Positions 52,460-61,160 of a DNA stretch of 64,000 bases are shown here, in pieces (the first letter of the stretch is position 1; every line of letters begins with the position of its first letter). The translations under genes were made by a program, and so were the position numbers. The notes beneath the pieces were generated by a model. It was not told the origin of the DNA. It did not search any database and saw nothing but the letters and a program-made list of their open reading frames with translations. The stretch is from Microbacterium flavum (GTDB taxonomy: Bacteria; Actinomycetota; Actinomycetes; Actinomycetales; Microbacteriaceae), in assembly GCF_018717645.1 (NCBI RefSeq), contig NZ_JAFLHG010000007.1, positions 151,264 through 215,263 of the forward strand, given 5' to 3'.

Positions 52460-54331
52460 TCACTGCTTCGCCCACGGTCCGTCGGTCGACGCGCCGGGGA
52501 CGTCGCCCTTGGTCCACCACTTCGCCTTGTACGTCGCGCCTCCGTAGGTGGCGAGGTCGCCGCCGACGTAGACCTTCGCTGCGCTCCACGCGGCCGGCGT
52601 CGTGCCCGTGCCCGGGTCGGTGCCGCCGCAGGGGCCGGATGCCACCCAGACGCCGCCCGCCGTGGGCTCGTCGCCCTGCGTCCACCACTGCGCCTTGTAC
52701 AGCGTGCCCTTGTAGCTGACGGTCGCGCCGCCGGTGTACACCGAGGCCGCGTTCCACGCCGCCGTGCTGCACGTCCCCGGGGTGGGGGTCGGCGTGGGCG
52801 TGGGTGTCGCTGTCGGCGTCGCCGTGGGCGTGGGCGTCGCGGTGGGCGTCGCCGTCGGCGTCGGCGTGGCCGTCGGGGTCGCCGTGGGTGTGGCCGTCGG
52901 GGTCGGAGTCGGGGTCACCGGGTCGGTCGAGGGACCGGTCTTCGCGGCGCGGAACTTCCCGGCGATCGTGCCGATCAGGTCGTTGTTCTTGTCACCGTCC
53001 AGCTCCCACCACATCGACCCGCCGAGCCCCTTGGCGACGATGTAGTCCGCCTTCTGGGCCGTCGTCTGGGCGTTGTCGTAGCTCCACCACTGGTTGCCGT
53101 CGTAGCGCCATGCCGCTCCGATCGACGCGTCGTAGTAGTCCGTGCCGAGGGTCTTCAGCTTGTAGTAGTCCTCGTTGCCCGCCTCCCACGTGCCCGGGGC
53201 GGCCTGGGTGGCCGGGCTCCACGGCGCCGAGCTCTTCACGCCCTGCCAGCCGCGGCCGTAGGCGGCCAGGCCGATGCCGAGCTGGCTCGGCTTGATGCCG
53301 GTGCCGAGGTACGCCTTCACGGCCTTGTCGACGCTGAAGCGCTTGTCCGCCGGACGCGGGTCCTTCGGGTCGTCGTACAGGTTGCCCTGGTGGCCGGCCA
53401 GGGACGGGTCCCAGGCGCCCCACAGGTCGTAGCCCTGGATGTTGCCGTAGTTGAGGTCCTTGAAGATATCCGGGTCGTTCCATCCGCCCGACGCGATGTC
53501 CTGCGGGTTGGCCGGCAGGAAGGCGCTGAGCTGGTACGCCTTGCCGTTGGTCGCGCCGTAGGCATCCAGCTGCACGCGGAACTCGTGGATGAGCGCCTTG
53601 AAGTTCGCGCGGTCGTTCACCGTGTCGACGGAGTTGCCCTCGAGACCGTTGTTCGAGCCCGGCCACTCCCAGTCGAGGTCGAAGCCGTCGAAGACGCCGG
53701 CGCCCGTGCCGGTGCCGCCCTTGCCGTCGATGACGGGGAGGTTCCCCTTGATGAACATGTCGATGCAGCTCGAGACGAGCTTCTTGCGCGAGGCATCCGT
53801 CGCCGCCGCGCGGGAGAAGTTCTTCGACCAGGTCCAGCCTCCGATGGAGAGCATGACCTTGAGGTTCGGATGCTTGGCCTTCAGCTGCTTGATCTGGTTG
53901 AACGAGCCCGCCAGCGGCTGGTCCCACGTGTCGGCGACGCCGGAGACGGAGTCGGCCGCCGAGTAGCCCATGCCGTAGTCGGCCCACGCGTCACCGGCGC
54001 CGTCGGAGCCGTTCGGTCCCGTGCCCTGGGCCTTGTTGGCCTCGAAGCACGTGAGCGTCTGGTTGTGGATGTTGGCGAACGAGTAGTTGATGTGGGTGAG
54101 GTCGTTGGCCGCTCCCGAGGTCTCGAGCTGCTTCATCTTGAACCCGCGGCCGTAGACGCCCCACTGGGCGAAGTAGCCGACGTTGCGGTAGCCGTTGATG
54201 CCGGGGGCGGGGTCCGCGGCGGATGCCGAGGTGGCGGCGACGCCGACGAGGCCGCCGACGGCGAGGGCCGTCGTCAGCGCCGCGGCGGCGATCCGGTGCA
54301 GGCCGCCGTGCGGCCGGGATTTCAGTGACAT
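52460..54331 (-). CDS. Secreted GH18 chitinase with two CBM5/12 modules
   Basis: A 623-residue secreted chitinase. Signal peptide about 1-39 (ending TSASAAD); GH18 catalytic domain about 48-455 with DGFDLDWE (215-222, catalytic Glu222) and SIGGWTWSKNF; a Thr-Pro-rich linker (about 460-515); then two CBM5/12 modules with YTGGATVSYKGTLYKAQWWT and YVGGDLATYGGATYKAKWWT. It degrades chitin outside the cell. It lies downstream of a second chitinase gene and a long inverted repeat. Confidence 0.94.
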   Translation of the reverse strand: MSLKSRPHGGLHRIAAAALTTALAVGGLVGVAATSASAADPAPGINGYRNVGYFAQWGVYGRGFKMKQLETSGAANDLTHINYSFANIHNQTLTCFEANKAQGTGPNGSDGAGDAWADYGMGYSAADSVSGVADTWDQPLAGSFNQIKQLKAKHPNLKVMLSIGGWTWSKNFSRAAATDASRKKLVSSCIDMFIKGNLPVIDGKGGTGTGAGVFDGFDLDWEWPGSNNGLEGNSVDTVNDRANFKALIHEFRVQLDAYGATNGKAYQLSAFLPANPQDIASGGWNDPDIFKDLNYGNIQGYDLWGAWDPSLAGHQGNLYDDPKDPRPADKRFSVDKAVKAYLGTGIKPSQLGIGLAAYGRGWQGVKSSAPWSPATQAAPGTWEAGNEDYYKLKTLGTDYYDASIGAAWRYDGNQWWSYDNAQTTAQKADYIVAKGLGGSMWWELDGDKNNDLIGTIAGKFRAAKTGPSTDPVTPTPTPTATPTATPTATPTPTATPTATPTPTATPTATPTPTPTPTPGTCSTAAWNAASVYTGGATVSYKGTLYKAQWWTQGDEPTAGGVWVASGPCGGTDPGTGTTPAAWSAAKVYVGGDLATYGGATYKAKWWTKGDVPGASTDGPWAKQ

Positions 54332-54432
54332 CCTGATCCTTCCTGGGGAGGCGCGGCAGGGGACCGGCCATATCGTCAGGCTAGGAACGGGGGCGGCTGT
54401 TCAGCGTCCGTATCCTCCACATTCATCCGCGC

Positions 54433-54476
54433 GACCAGGGGCCGCATACGGGATGTCCCGTATGCGGCCCCTGGTC
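54433..54476. repeat. Perfect 21-bp inverted repeat between the chitinase genes
   Basis: GACCAGGGGCCGCATACGGGA (54433-54453, 21 bp) and its exact complement (54456-54476) are separated by two bases (TG). It lies 33 bp after the second chitinase stop and about 100 bp upstream of the first chitinase start. It could be an intrinsic terminator without a U-tract or a regulator site. The rest of 54332-54508 shows nothing coding. Confidence 0.8.
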
Positions 54477-54508
54477 ATCGACGTCCTGTCGGCGGGTCGG
54501 CGGTCCGA

Positions 54509-57190
54509 TCAGCCGCAGGCGGCCCCCGTTCCCCACGGACCGGACTCCGAGGCGCCGGGCGTGTCACCCTGGGTCCACCACTTCGCGGTCCACTGCGCCC
54601 CGTTGTAGGACACCTTCTGCCCGCCCGTGTAAACGGTGGTGGCGCTCCACGCCGCCGCCGTGCACGCGCCGCCGCCGGTACCGCCTCCGGTGCCGCCGCC
54701 GGCGCTCGGAGCCACCACGCTCACTCCGCGCGGGAGGTCGTACAGCGTCGCGTACGTGTTCGCCCCGATCTTCACCCGGAGGTTCGAGATCTGGCTGATC
54801 GGCAGCGACCACGAGAGCTTCGTGTACGCGGAGCCGCCGGCGGGGATGCCGCCCGAGGGGACGGTGATGGCGGCGGTGTGGAAGTCGCCCTTCAGGCCGC
54901 CGACGTTGCCGCCGGTGCCCGCGACCGCCACGGACGTGAGCCCCCAGCCGTTCTGCTCCTTCATCTCGCCCGTGTCGGTCGACGCGTAGTCGAAGGTGAT
55001 GGTCGACCCGGCGGGGATCGCCGCGGAGGAGTTGTTCGTGAACGTGACCTTCGGGTTGATCGGGTAGTTGCTGTCCCCGAGCGCGAAGTCGGTGAACGAG
55101 ACCTGCAGATCGATCGCCTGCGAGGGCATCGCCCCGTTCGCCTTCGTTGCGCCGTAGGGGGTGGAGGCGCTCAGCCGCTGATAGATCTTGTCGACGAGCG
55201 TCGACCCCATCTCGTACTGGCCCTTGGCCTGGTTGTAGCCGTAGTCGCCGGCGAGCTCCCAGATCATGATGCCGCCGAGGCCCTTGGATGCCACGTAGTC
55301 GGCCTTCGCGGTGATCGCCTCGTCCGCGTCGCCGGAGAGGAAGGTCTTCGTGCCCGCGTTCCACCACCACTCGGTCTTCGTCGTGGCGTCGAAGCGGTGC
55401 ACGTACGATCCGCTGACGGTGGTCGCGGTGATCCCGTAGGAGGCCGCGTAGTCGCCCACGATGCCCTTCTGCAGGTTCAGCACGTGCCAGATCGGGTTGA
55501 CGCCCGAGGGGACCTGGTTGCCGTTGCCGTCCAGGTCGTGCCAGAGGTTGTCGACGCCGACCGCACCGTTGCCGCACTTTGTGGTGCTGCCGATTGCGGC
55601 GCCGGTGCCGGCGGGGCACTTCGTCTGGTCGGGGAGCGGAGCCGATCCGCCGAGGCCGTCGGTGCCGCCCGTGACGCCGGTCCATCCGCGCGTGTAGAAC
55701 GGGACGCCGAGGTTGATCCGCCCGGCCGGCATCGAGCCGCGGTAGTACTGGTAGGCCCAGTCGGTGTTGAGGTAGCCGATGTTCTTGTACGCCGTGTAGA
55801 CGCCGCCGGCCTTCAGCTCCGGGTCGGCCCCGTTGTCGAACAGCGGTGCGTTGCCCGCCACGTACTCGTTCCACGCGCCGTGCAGGTCGTAGCTCATCAT
55901 GTTGAGGTAGTCGAGGTACTTCACGACCTGGTGGACCTCCTGGCCGCGCAGCAGCCAGCCGGAGGCGGGTGCGGCGACGGTCAGCATGTAGTACTTCCCG
56001 TCGGCGGCGGAGGCGGCATCCAGCTTCTCGCGGAGCGCCTTCATGAGCGCGTCGTAGTTCTTCCAGAGGCTCGCGCGGCGGGCATCAGAGAAGGCGAAGT
56101 CGTCGGGGTTGCCGGCCTTGCTGTTGCTCGTCGCGTACTCGTAGTCGATGTCGACGCCGTCGAACCCGTACTGGCGGATGAAGGCGACCGACGACTCCGC
56201 GAACTTCTCTCGGGCGGCGGCCGTCTCGGTCATCGTGTAGAAGCCGCCGGATGCCACGCGAGCGCCGGACGCGTCGAAGTAGCCGCCGGTCTCGGCCCAG
56301 CCGCCCACCGAGACGAGCGTCTTGACGCCCGGGTGGGCCTTCTTGTACTTGTTCAGAAGGTTGAAGTGGCCGGTGTAGGGGTAGGCGGGGTCCATCGCCG
56401 CGGCGGCGTCGCCGGGCCAGGTCATGTCGGTCGAGGCGTTGCCCGCGGCATCCGCGTTCACGGACACTTCGCCGGCGCCGTCGATGTGCGCGAAGGCGTA
56501 GTTGATGTGGCTGAGCTTGGACCACGGGATGTCGCCGGCGAGGTACTGCGGAGCGCCGTTCTTGCCCGTGCGCCAGTTCGTGAAGTAGCCGATCACGCGC
56601 TGCTCCAGCCCGTTGGGCAGCTTCTCGCGCCCGGCCTCGTCGTAGACCGTGCAGTACGGGACCTTGATGCCGGGGGTCTGGTAGAGCCCATCCGGACGGC
56701 ACTTCTCATCCGGGTTGTTCGTCCACGGGGTGCCGCTCGGGCTCGGGGTGGGCGTGGCCGTCGGCGTCGGGGTCGGGGTGGGGGTCGGCGTCGGAGTGGG
56801 CGTGGTCGTCGGCGTCGCAGTGGGCGTCGCGGTGGGGGTGGCCGTCGGCGTCGCCGTCGGCGTCGCCGTGGGCGTGGGAGTAGGTGTCGGCGTCGGCGTC
56901 GGCGTCGCGGTGCCGCAGGCGCCCTTCGACTCCCACGGTCCCCACTGCTCGGTGCCCGGGACGTTGTTCTGCGTCCACCACTTCGCCGTGTAGTTGACGT
57001 TCTGGTACGAACTGGTCTGACCGGCGGTGTAGACACCGGTGGCGCTCCACGGCGAAGCGCAGGCAGGGGAGGCGGGGGGTGCGGCGGCGACGGCGGGGCT
57101 GGGCGCGATCGCGAGCGCCGCCAGCAGGGCGAGGCCGGCGACAGCGGCAGCGGGGCCGAGCCGGCGCGCGGGGCGAAGGGGATGGGTCAT
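54509..57190 (-). CDS. Secreted multidomain GH18 chitinase
   Basis: An 893-residue secreted chitinase. Signal peptide about 1-36; N-terminal CBM5/12 (about 44-92); Thr-Pro linker (about 95-150); GH18 domain (about 190-600) with FDGVDIDYE (339-347, catalytic Glu347) and SVGGWAETGGYFD; an Ig-like accessory module (about 660-800: VSFTDFALGDSNYPINPKVT); a Gly-rich hinge; and a C-terminal CBM5/12 (YTGGQKVSYNGAQWTAKWWT). GAGGATCC precedes the ATG. Two chitin-binding ends flanking the enzyme suggest processive or insoluble substrate use. Confidence 0.94.
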   Translation of the reverse strand: MTHPLRPARRLGPAAAVAGLALLAALAIAPSPAVAAAPPASPACASPWSATGVYTAGQTSSYQNVNYTAKWWTQNNVPGTEQWGPWESKGACGTATPTPTPTPTPTPTATPTATPTATPTATPTATPTTTPTPTPTPTPTPTPTATPTPSPSGTPWTNNPDEKCRPDGLYQTPGIKVPYCTVYDEAGREKLPNGLEQRVIGYFTNWRTGKNGAPQYLAGDIPWSKLSHINYAFAHIDGAGEVSVNADAAGNASTDMTWPGDAAAAMDPAYPYTGHFNLLNKYKKAHPGVKTLVSVGGWAETGGYFDASGARVASGGFYTMTETAAAREKFAESSVAFIRQYGFDGVDIDYEYATSNSKAGNPDDFAFSDARRASLWKNYDALMKALREKLDAASAADGKYYMLTVAAPASGWLLRGQEVHQVVKYLDYLNMMSYDLHGAWNEYVAGNAPLFDNGADPELKAGGVYTAYKNIGYLNTDWAYQYYRGSMPAGRINLGVPFYTRGWTGVTGGTDGLGGSAPLPDQTKCPAGTGAAIGSTTKCGNGAVGVDNLWHDLDGNGNQVPSGVNPIWHVLNLQKGIVGDYAASYGITATTVSGSYVHRFDATTKTEWWWNAGTKTFLSGDADEAITAKADYVASKGLGGIMIWELAGDYGYNQAKGQYEMGSTLVDKIYQRLSASTPYGATKANGAMPSQAIDLQVSFTDFALGDSNYPINPKVTFTNNSSAAIPAGSTITFDYASTDTGEMKEQNGWGLTSVAVAGTGGNVGGLKGDFHTAAITVPSGGIPAGGSAYTKLSWSLPISQISNLRVKIGANTYATLYDLPRGVSVVAPSAGGGTGGGTGGGACTAAAWSATTVYTGGQKVSYNGAQWTAKWWTQGDTPGASESGPWGTGAACG

Positions 57191-57310
57191 GGATCCTCGA
57201 TGAACGGTGCGGACGGAGGGAGGCGGCGCGATACGCCGCTTCCCGCACGGTAGAGCCGCGGCCGTGCCCGCGGCATCCGCACGATCCCTCATACGAGGAA
57301 CCACGTAGCG

Positions 57311-59764
57311 TCAGCTGGCGAGTGCTTCGTACTCTCGCGCGAGCCGGTGCGCGTGGATCGTCAGGGGCACCCGCGAGCTCACGCCGACCTTCGTGAAGAT
57401 CCGTCCGAGGTGGACTTCGACCGTGCGCACCGAGACGAACAGACGCGCCGCCGCCTCGCGGTTCGACAGCCCTTGGGTGACGAGCAGCGCCACCTCGAGC
57501 TCCCGCTCGGTCAGCACGTCCCGCCAGGCCTCTCGACAGGCCGCGGCGAGCAGGTCCTCGCCGTCGCGCCGGGCGGAGACGGGCTGCGCGGAGGCGGGGT
57601 CGCCGGGGCGGGCGGGCTCTCCGGGGCGCGCGCCCGCGCGGGGGACGGGGATCGTGATCGGTGCGGTGAGCACCGAGACCGGGTCCTCCGCGGGCAGCAG
57701 TGCGAGATCGGCGACGCACGCGTTGCGCCAGACGCTCGCCCCCGCCGCTTCGAACAGTCCCGACGCGGCGACCAGGTGCGTGCGCGCCGAGCCGAGCTCG
57801 CCGAGCGTCGCGTACCGGCGGGCGATCAGCATCTCCGTGCGTCCTCGGTCGTACCCCGAGGCGAGCGTGCGGCCGATCTCCGCGGCCGCACGGCACGCGG
57901 CGGGGGCCGCCTCGGGGCTGCTCGTCGCGACGCGCGTGCGGGCGGCGGCGGCGCGGCGATGCGACGCCGTCGCGCCGCGGTAGGCGGAGGCGAGGCGGTC
58001 GGCGGCGGTCTGCGCGTCGTGGCGGCGACCGGCGAGCGCCCACACCGACGGCTCGTCGAGGCCCGGCAGGGGCAGGCCCGCATCCGTCGGCGCGACCGTG
58101 TCGTCGGCGGCGAGTGAGAGGAGCGTTCCCGACTCCGTCATCCGCCCGTCGAGGTAGGCGGTGATGGCACGGTCGACGAGGAGCCCGGCGCGCAGCGGCC
58201 GGGACTGGGGCGTGGGGTGCGTGGCATCCATCGCAACGGTCGTCGGGAGCGGGATGCCGTCGGTGACGGTGTCCAGCCGCCGGGCGAGGGCGACCGCGAC
58301 CCCGGCGAAGACGAGCGAGACGGGCGCGACGGTCGAGGCCTCCGCCAGCTCGGAGCGCGCGCGGGCGAGCTGGCCCTCCCAGAAGAGGACGAGCGAGATC
58401 GCGACGCGGCGATGCGCTTCGATGAGGGGCGAGGTCCGGAGGTGGTCGAGGTCGGCGGCGCCGGGGCGGGCATCGCCGAGCCCCGTTCCGACCCCGCTCT
58501 GGAGCATCCCGAGCGCGGCGTCGCCGCGGTCCTCGCGGGCGAGGTGGAGCGCGGCGGCGATCCGCGCCGAGTCGGCGGTCTCGCGGGCGCCCGCCGGTGT
58601 GGCGAGGGTGGTGCCTTCCTCAGCCGCGTCGGCGGGCGAGGGGGCGGCCACCCCGAACAGCGCGCACCATCGCCGCGCTTCATCGAGCGATGCGTTCGCC
58701 CGGCCCGCGCTCTGGACGAGCCTCGCGGAGAGGGCGAGCATCGCCTCGGCGTCGGCGAGGTGGCCGCGTTCGGCGTGGAGCCACGCGGCCAGGGCGACGG
58801 CGGAGATGACGCTGTCGACCTCGTCGGCGGGCACGCCGGCGGTATCCCCGGCCGTGTCGGGCGCGACGCCGGTGTCCGCCGGAGCGCCGGTGTCGAGGAG
58901 GGGCGCGACCGGGCGCGCGATGTCGCGGCCCGGGACGCTGCCCTCGCGCCTGCCCACCGCGCGGACGTGGGCGGGCGGCGCGGTCCGCGCGAGGGGGGCG
59001 GAGGCCGCGGCGGGGGGGGGGGGCCACGCGACGGCATCCTCGACGAGGCCCGAGGCGAGCGCCGCGCGTCCGGCGACGATCTGCGCGCGCAGGCGCTCGC
59101 CGTCGGTCGCGTGGCTCGCCGCTTCGCGCGCCACGGCGTGCGCCCACTCCGCGGCGCCGGCGCGGAGGGACCGCTCGGCGAGCTCGAGGAGGTCGGGGAC
59201 CAGCGCGGCATCGCCCTCGAGGGTCCGGAGGGAGGTGTGCCACGTCGCGAGGGCGTGATCGCCCGCGTCGCGGTAGGCCTCGGCGAGGGCCGCGTGGGCG
59301 GCCGTGCGTGCGCCGAGCGAGGCTGCCGCGTGGACGTAGACCCGCACGCGCGCGTCGAGGAAGGACAGGCGCCCGGCGGCGAAGGCGAGGTGGGCGGATG
59401 CCGGCGACGCGAGTGCCTGCGACATGGTGGATCCGGCGGCGGCGAGGGCCACGTCGACGCGTTCGTCGACGCTGACGGCGGCCGTGAGGAGGAGTCGGCG
59501 ATCCGGTTCGGGGAGGGCGTCCACGGCATCCGCCACCGCATCGCGGACGGCGGGAACGACGGGGAGGGGGTCGGGGAGCGCCGAGAGTCCCGCGCGCTGG
59601 GCGGGGGAGAGGGATGCCGCGACCTGCGCGATCGCCGCGCCGTCGGCCTGGAGCGCGGCGTGCAGCCGGGCGGCGACGTGCGGTGCGACGACGTCTCCGC
59701 CGTGGTGGAGCAGTCGAAGTGTCGCGTCGATGTCGCCGGATGCGGGGGCGTCGATTTCCGTCAC
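57311..59764 (-). CDS. LuxR-type transcriptional regulator, probable chitin-locus regulator
   Basis: An 817-residue protein with a C-terminal LuxR HTH (LTERELEVALLVTQGLSNRE, then VSVRTVEVHLGRIFTKVGVS). The N-terminal ~740 residues are helical and TPR-like; no NTPase P-loop was found, unlike classical LAL regulators. The GTG at 59764 is chosen because AGGAGGATCACCAC lies before it. The coding strand has a run of twelve C (59012-59023 on the plus strand as G) in a Pro-rich stretch. Position upstream of the chitinases suggests it controls them. Confidence 0.82.
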   Translation of the reverse strand: MTEIDAPASGDIDATLRLLHHGGDVVAPHVAARLHAALQADGAAIAQVAASLSPAQRAGLSALPDPLPVVPAVRDAVADAVDALPEPDRRLLLTAAVSVDERVDVALAAAGSTMSQALASPASAHLAFAAGRLSFLDARVRVYVHAAASLGARTAAHAALAEAYRDAGDHALATWHTSLRTLEGDAALVPDLLELAERSLRAGAAEWAHAVAREAASHATDGERLRAQIVAGRAALASGLVEDAVAWPPPPAAASAPLARTAPPAHVRAVGRREGSVPGRDIARPVAPLLDTGAPADTGVAPDTAGDTAGVPADEVDSVISAVALAAWLHAERGHLADAEAMLALSARLVQSAGRANASLDEARRWCALFGVAAPSPADAAEEGTTLATPAGARETADSARIAAALHLAREDRGDAALGMLQSGVGTGLGDARPGAADLDHLRTSPLIEAHRRVAISLVLFWEGQLARARSELAEASTVAPVSLVFAGVAVALARRLDTVTDGIPLPTTVAMDATHPTPQSRPLRAGLLVDRAITAYLDGRMTESGTLLSLAADDTVAPTDAGLPLPGLDEPSVWALAGRRHDAQTAADRLASAYRGATASHRRAAAARTRVATSSPEAAPAACRAAAEIGRTLASGYDRGRTEMLIARRYATLGELGSARTHLVAASGLFEAAGASVWRNACVADLALLPAEDPVSVLTAPITIPVPRAGARPGEPARPGDPASAQPVSARRDGEDLLAAACREAWRDVLTERELEVALLVTQGLSNREAAARLFVSVRTVEVHLGRIFTKVGVSSRVPLTIHAHRLAREYEALAS
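59012..59023. repeat. G12 homopolymer in the luxR-type gene
   Basis: Twelve consecutive G on the plus strand encode four prolines of the regulator. Such tracts are prone to slippage and to sequencing error. The frame stays open through to the HTH domain in this assembly. Confidence 0.8.
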
Positions 59765-59804
59765 GTGGTGATCCTCCTGTGCAGTCCCCATCGGCCCCAG
59801 CCCG

Positions 59805-59832
59805 ATTATGTTACCAATCCTTACAAAGTCAG
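59805..59832 (-). promoter_or_regulatory. Candidate promoter of the luxR-type gene
   Basis: On the minus strand, CTGACT (59832-59827) and CATAAT (59810-59805) are spaced by 16 bp. The -10 lies about 40 bp upstream of the GTG at 59764. This is the most AT-rich stretch of the local intergenic region. Confidence 0.45.
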
Positions 59833-59923
59833 GGAACCGCATCATTGTTGCGATCGCGTGACGATGCGCGAACGGGATCGCGACAGTTTCGGAGGCCGGT
59901 CGGCGGGGCGCCGGAGGCCCTGC

Positions 59924-60169
59924 TCAGATCAGTGACAGGAAGATGGGGCCGAACACGATGGCGGCCGCGGCCGGCACGACGAGGAGGGCCAGCCCGATGA
60001 TCGCGATCGCGCCGATCGACCCGAGGATCGACAGCACCGCCGCGGCCGGCGGGGTCAGCAGATCGACGCGACGCGCACCGATCTCCGGCGAGTGCGCGCG
60101 GCGACCGAGGCGGCGCCAGGGGACGCGGGAGTGGCGGGAGGTGGGAACGGAGAGCGTCGCGGTAGCCAT
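59924..60169 (-). CDS. Small membrane protein
   Basis: An 81-residue protein with a basic N-terminus (about 1-34) and two closely spaced hydrophobic segments (about 40-78: AAVLSILGSIGAIAIIGLAL and LVVPAAAAIVFGPIFLSLI). GGAG lies 1 bp before the ATG. Composition fits the core genome. Function unknown. Confidence 0.55.
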   Translation of the reverse strand: MATATLSVPTSRHSRVPWRRLGRRAHSPEIGARRVDLLTPPAAAVLSILGSIGAIAIIGLALLVVPAAAAIVFGPIFLSLI

Positions 60170-60533
60170 GCTCCGACGCTACGAATGCGGGCAGGGCTGC
60201 CGCGTCGGCTCCTCGGGTGATCCGCATCCGTCGGGAGGATGACTCTTTCGCCCGTCTGGTTAGGTGGCCACCCCACTCGTTCATCAGGCTGCTCGCTTGG
60301 TCGCTTGGTGGGGGCCAGTGGGCTGAGCCTGTCGCGCGAGGACGGCGACGCCCACGATCGCCCTCTCGGCGGCTGTTCGTTTGTGGCGCGCTCATTGCGA
60401 CAAACCACGGGCGGGCTTTTTGCGACGGGGGTGGCCGCCTGGCTCGACAGCCTCGCGGCTGACCGGGGGAGGACCGACGACCCACCGCCTCTCGTACGTT
60501 GGGGGTCGGAATCATGGACAGCAAACAAGCCCA
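60170..60533. other. Intergenic stretch at the core/island junction
   Basis: This 364-bp stretch has no credible gene: short open frames here lack start signals and family features. I see no tRNA, att-like repeat or terminator. GC content begins to fall in its second half. Confidence 0.5.
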
Positions 60534-60539
60534 GATAAT
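60534..60539 (+). promoter_or_regulatory. -10 element placing the next start as leaderless
   Basis: GATAAT lies 6 bp upstream of the ATG at 60546, so transcription would begin at or next to the start codon. Confidence 0.5.
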
Positions 60540-60545
60540 CGGATC

Positions 60546-61049
60546 ATGGATCTGAACATCATCGGCTCTGTTATTGCCGGAGCCGCCGCCGTCGTAACGG
60601 CGATTATCGCGATGGCTAATCAGGTCAGCGCTTCGGTTCGCTATGACCTATGGGTAAAAGTCCTCGCGAACGCGCAGAACGATCACCAGCGAGAAGTCGC
60701 TGCCGGCCGCGTGAACTTCTATTTCATCGAGCTCGCGGTCACTGAGCTGACGCGGCGCCGGCGCACGCAAATCGTCGTCGCCGGCTTCGCGGTTGCTGCG
60801 CTGGGGTATGTCGTGACAGTTCTAGGAATACCGCTCAGTCAAGGCGACGAGCCGTTCGCCCTCGGCGCTGGTTGGACCCTAGCGATCATCGGCGGAGTCA
60901 CCTATGTGGGCGGGCTCGGTTGGGCGGGGTTTGGACCTGATCGTGTCCGCGACGAGCAACGCGGACGAACCACCGAAGCTTCTGCGGCAGCCGCGCTCAA
61001 GGGACTTCGGCCTCTTCGCTGGTGGCAAAGGCGAGATACCACAACCTGA
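60546..61049 (+). CDS. Unknown three-helix membrane protein
   Basis: A 167-residue protein not recognised. Hydrophobic segments at about 4-26 (IIGSVIAGAAAVVTAIIAMA), 78-97 and 108-127 are probably transmembrane; the loop between the first two is polar (SVRYDLWVKVLANAQNDHQR). The C-terminal ~40 residues are basic and cytoplasmic. No ribosome-binding site is visible but a -10 lies 6 bp upstream, so translation is probably leaderless. First gene of the right-end island. Confidence 0.6.
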   Translation: MDLNIIGSVIAGAAAVVTAIIAMANQVSASVRYDLWVKVLANAQNDHQREVAAGRVNFYFIELAVTELTRRRRTQIVVAGFAVAALGYVVTVLGIPLSQGDEPFALGAGWTLAIIGGVTYVGGLGWAGFGPDRVRDEQRGRTTEASAAAALKGLRPLRWWQRRDTTT

Positions 61050-61144
61050 GAGCTCTTCGGGCGGAGGGGAGGATCTAGCCTGTACGAGCGCGCCCGGCTT
61101 GTTAGGGGTGAGCGGAGCTGGGCCCGGCCCTTCGGTGCGGAGCT

Positions 61145-61159
61145 CTGACAATATGTCAG
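61145..61159 (+). promoter_or_regulatory. Palindrome over a -10 element, directly before a start codon
   Basis: CTGACA-ATA-TGTCAG is a perfect palindrome with 6-bp arms that ends 1 bp before the ATG at 61161. Its centre contains CAATAT, usable as a -10. A repressor bound here would block transcription. Confidence 0.5.
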
Positions 61160-61160
61160 C

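Noticed and set aside
52790..52925. Short regular repeats considered as a CRISPR array
   Set aside because: The repeats are 6-18 bp Thr-Pro codon repeats inside a protein linker without unique spacers.
54878..57253. A 791-codon plus-strand frame antisense to the second chitinase
   Set aside because: Composition follows the antisense of the chitinase, with Val/Gly repeats opposite the Thr-Pro linker.
58217..59935. A 572-codon plus-strand frame antisense to the LuxR-type gene
   Set aside because: No domain; the minus-strand frame ends in a clear LuxR HTH.
60239..60538. A 99-codon plus-strand frame in the 60.2-60.5 kb gap
   Set aside because: No ribosome-binding site or family signal, and it overlaps the candidate promoter of the next gene.
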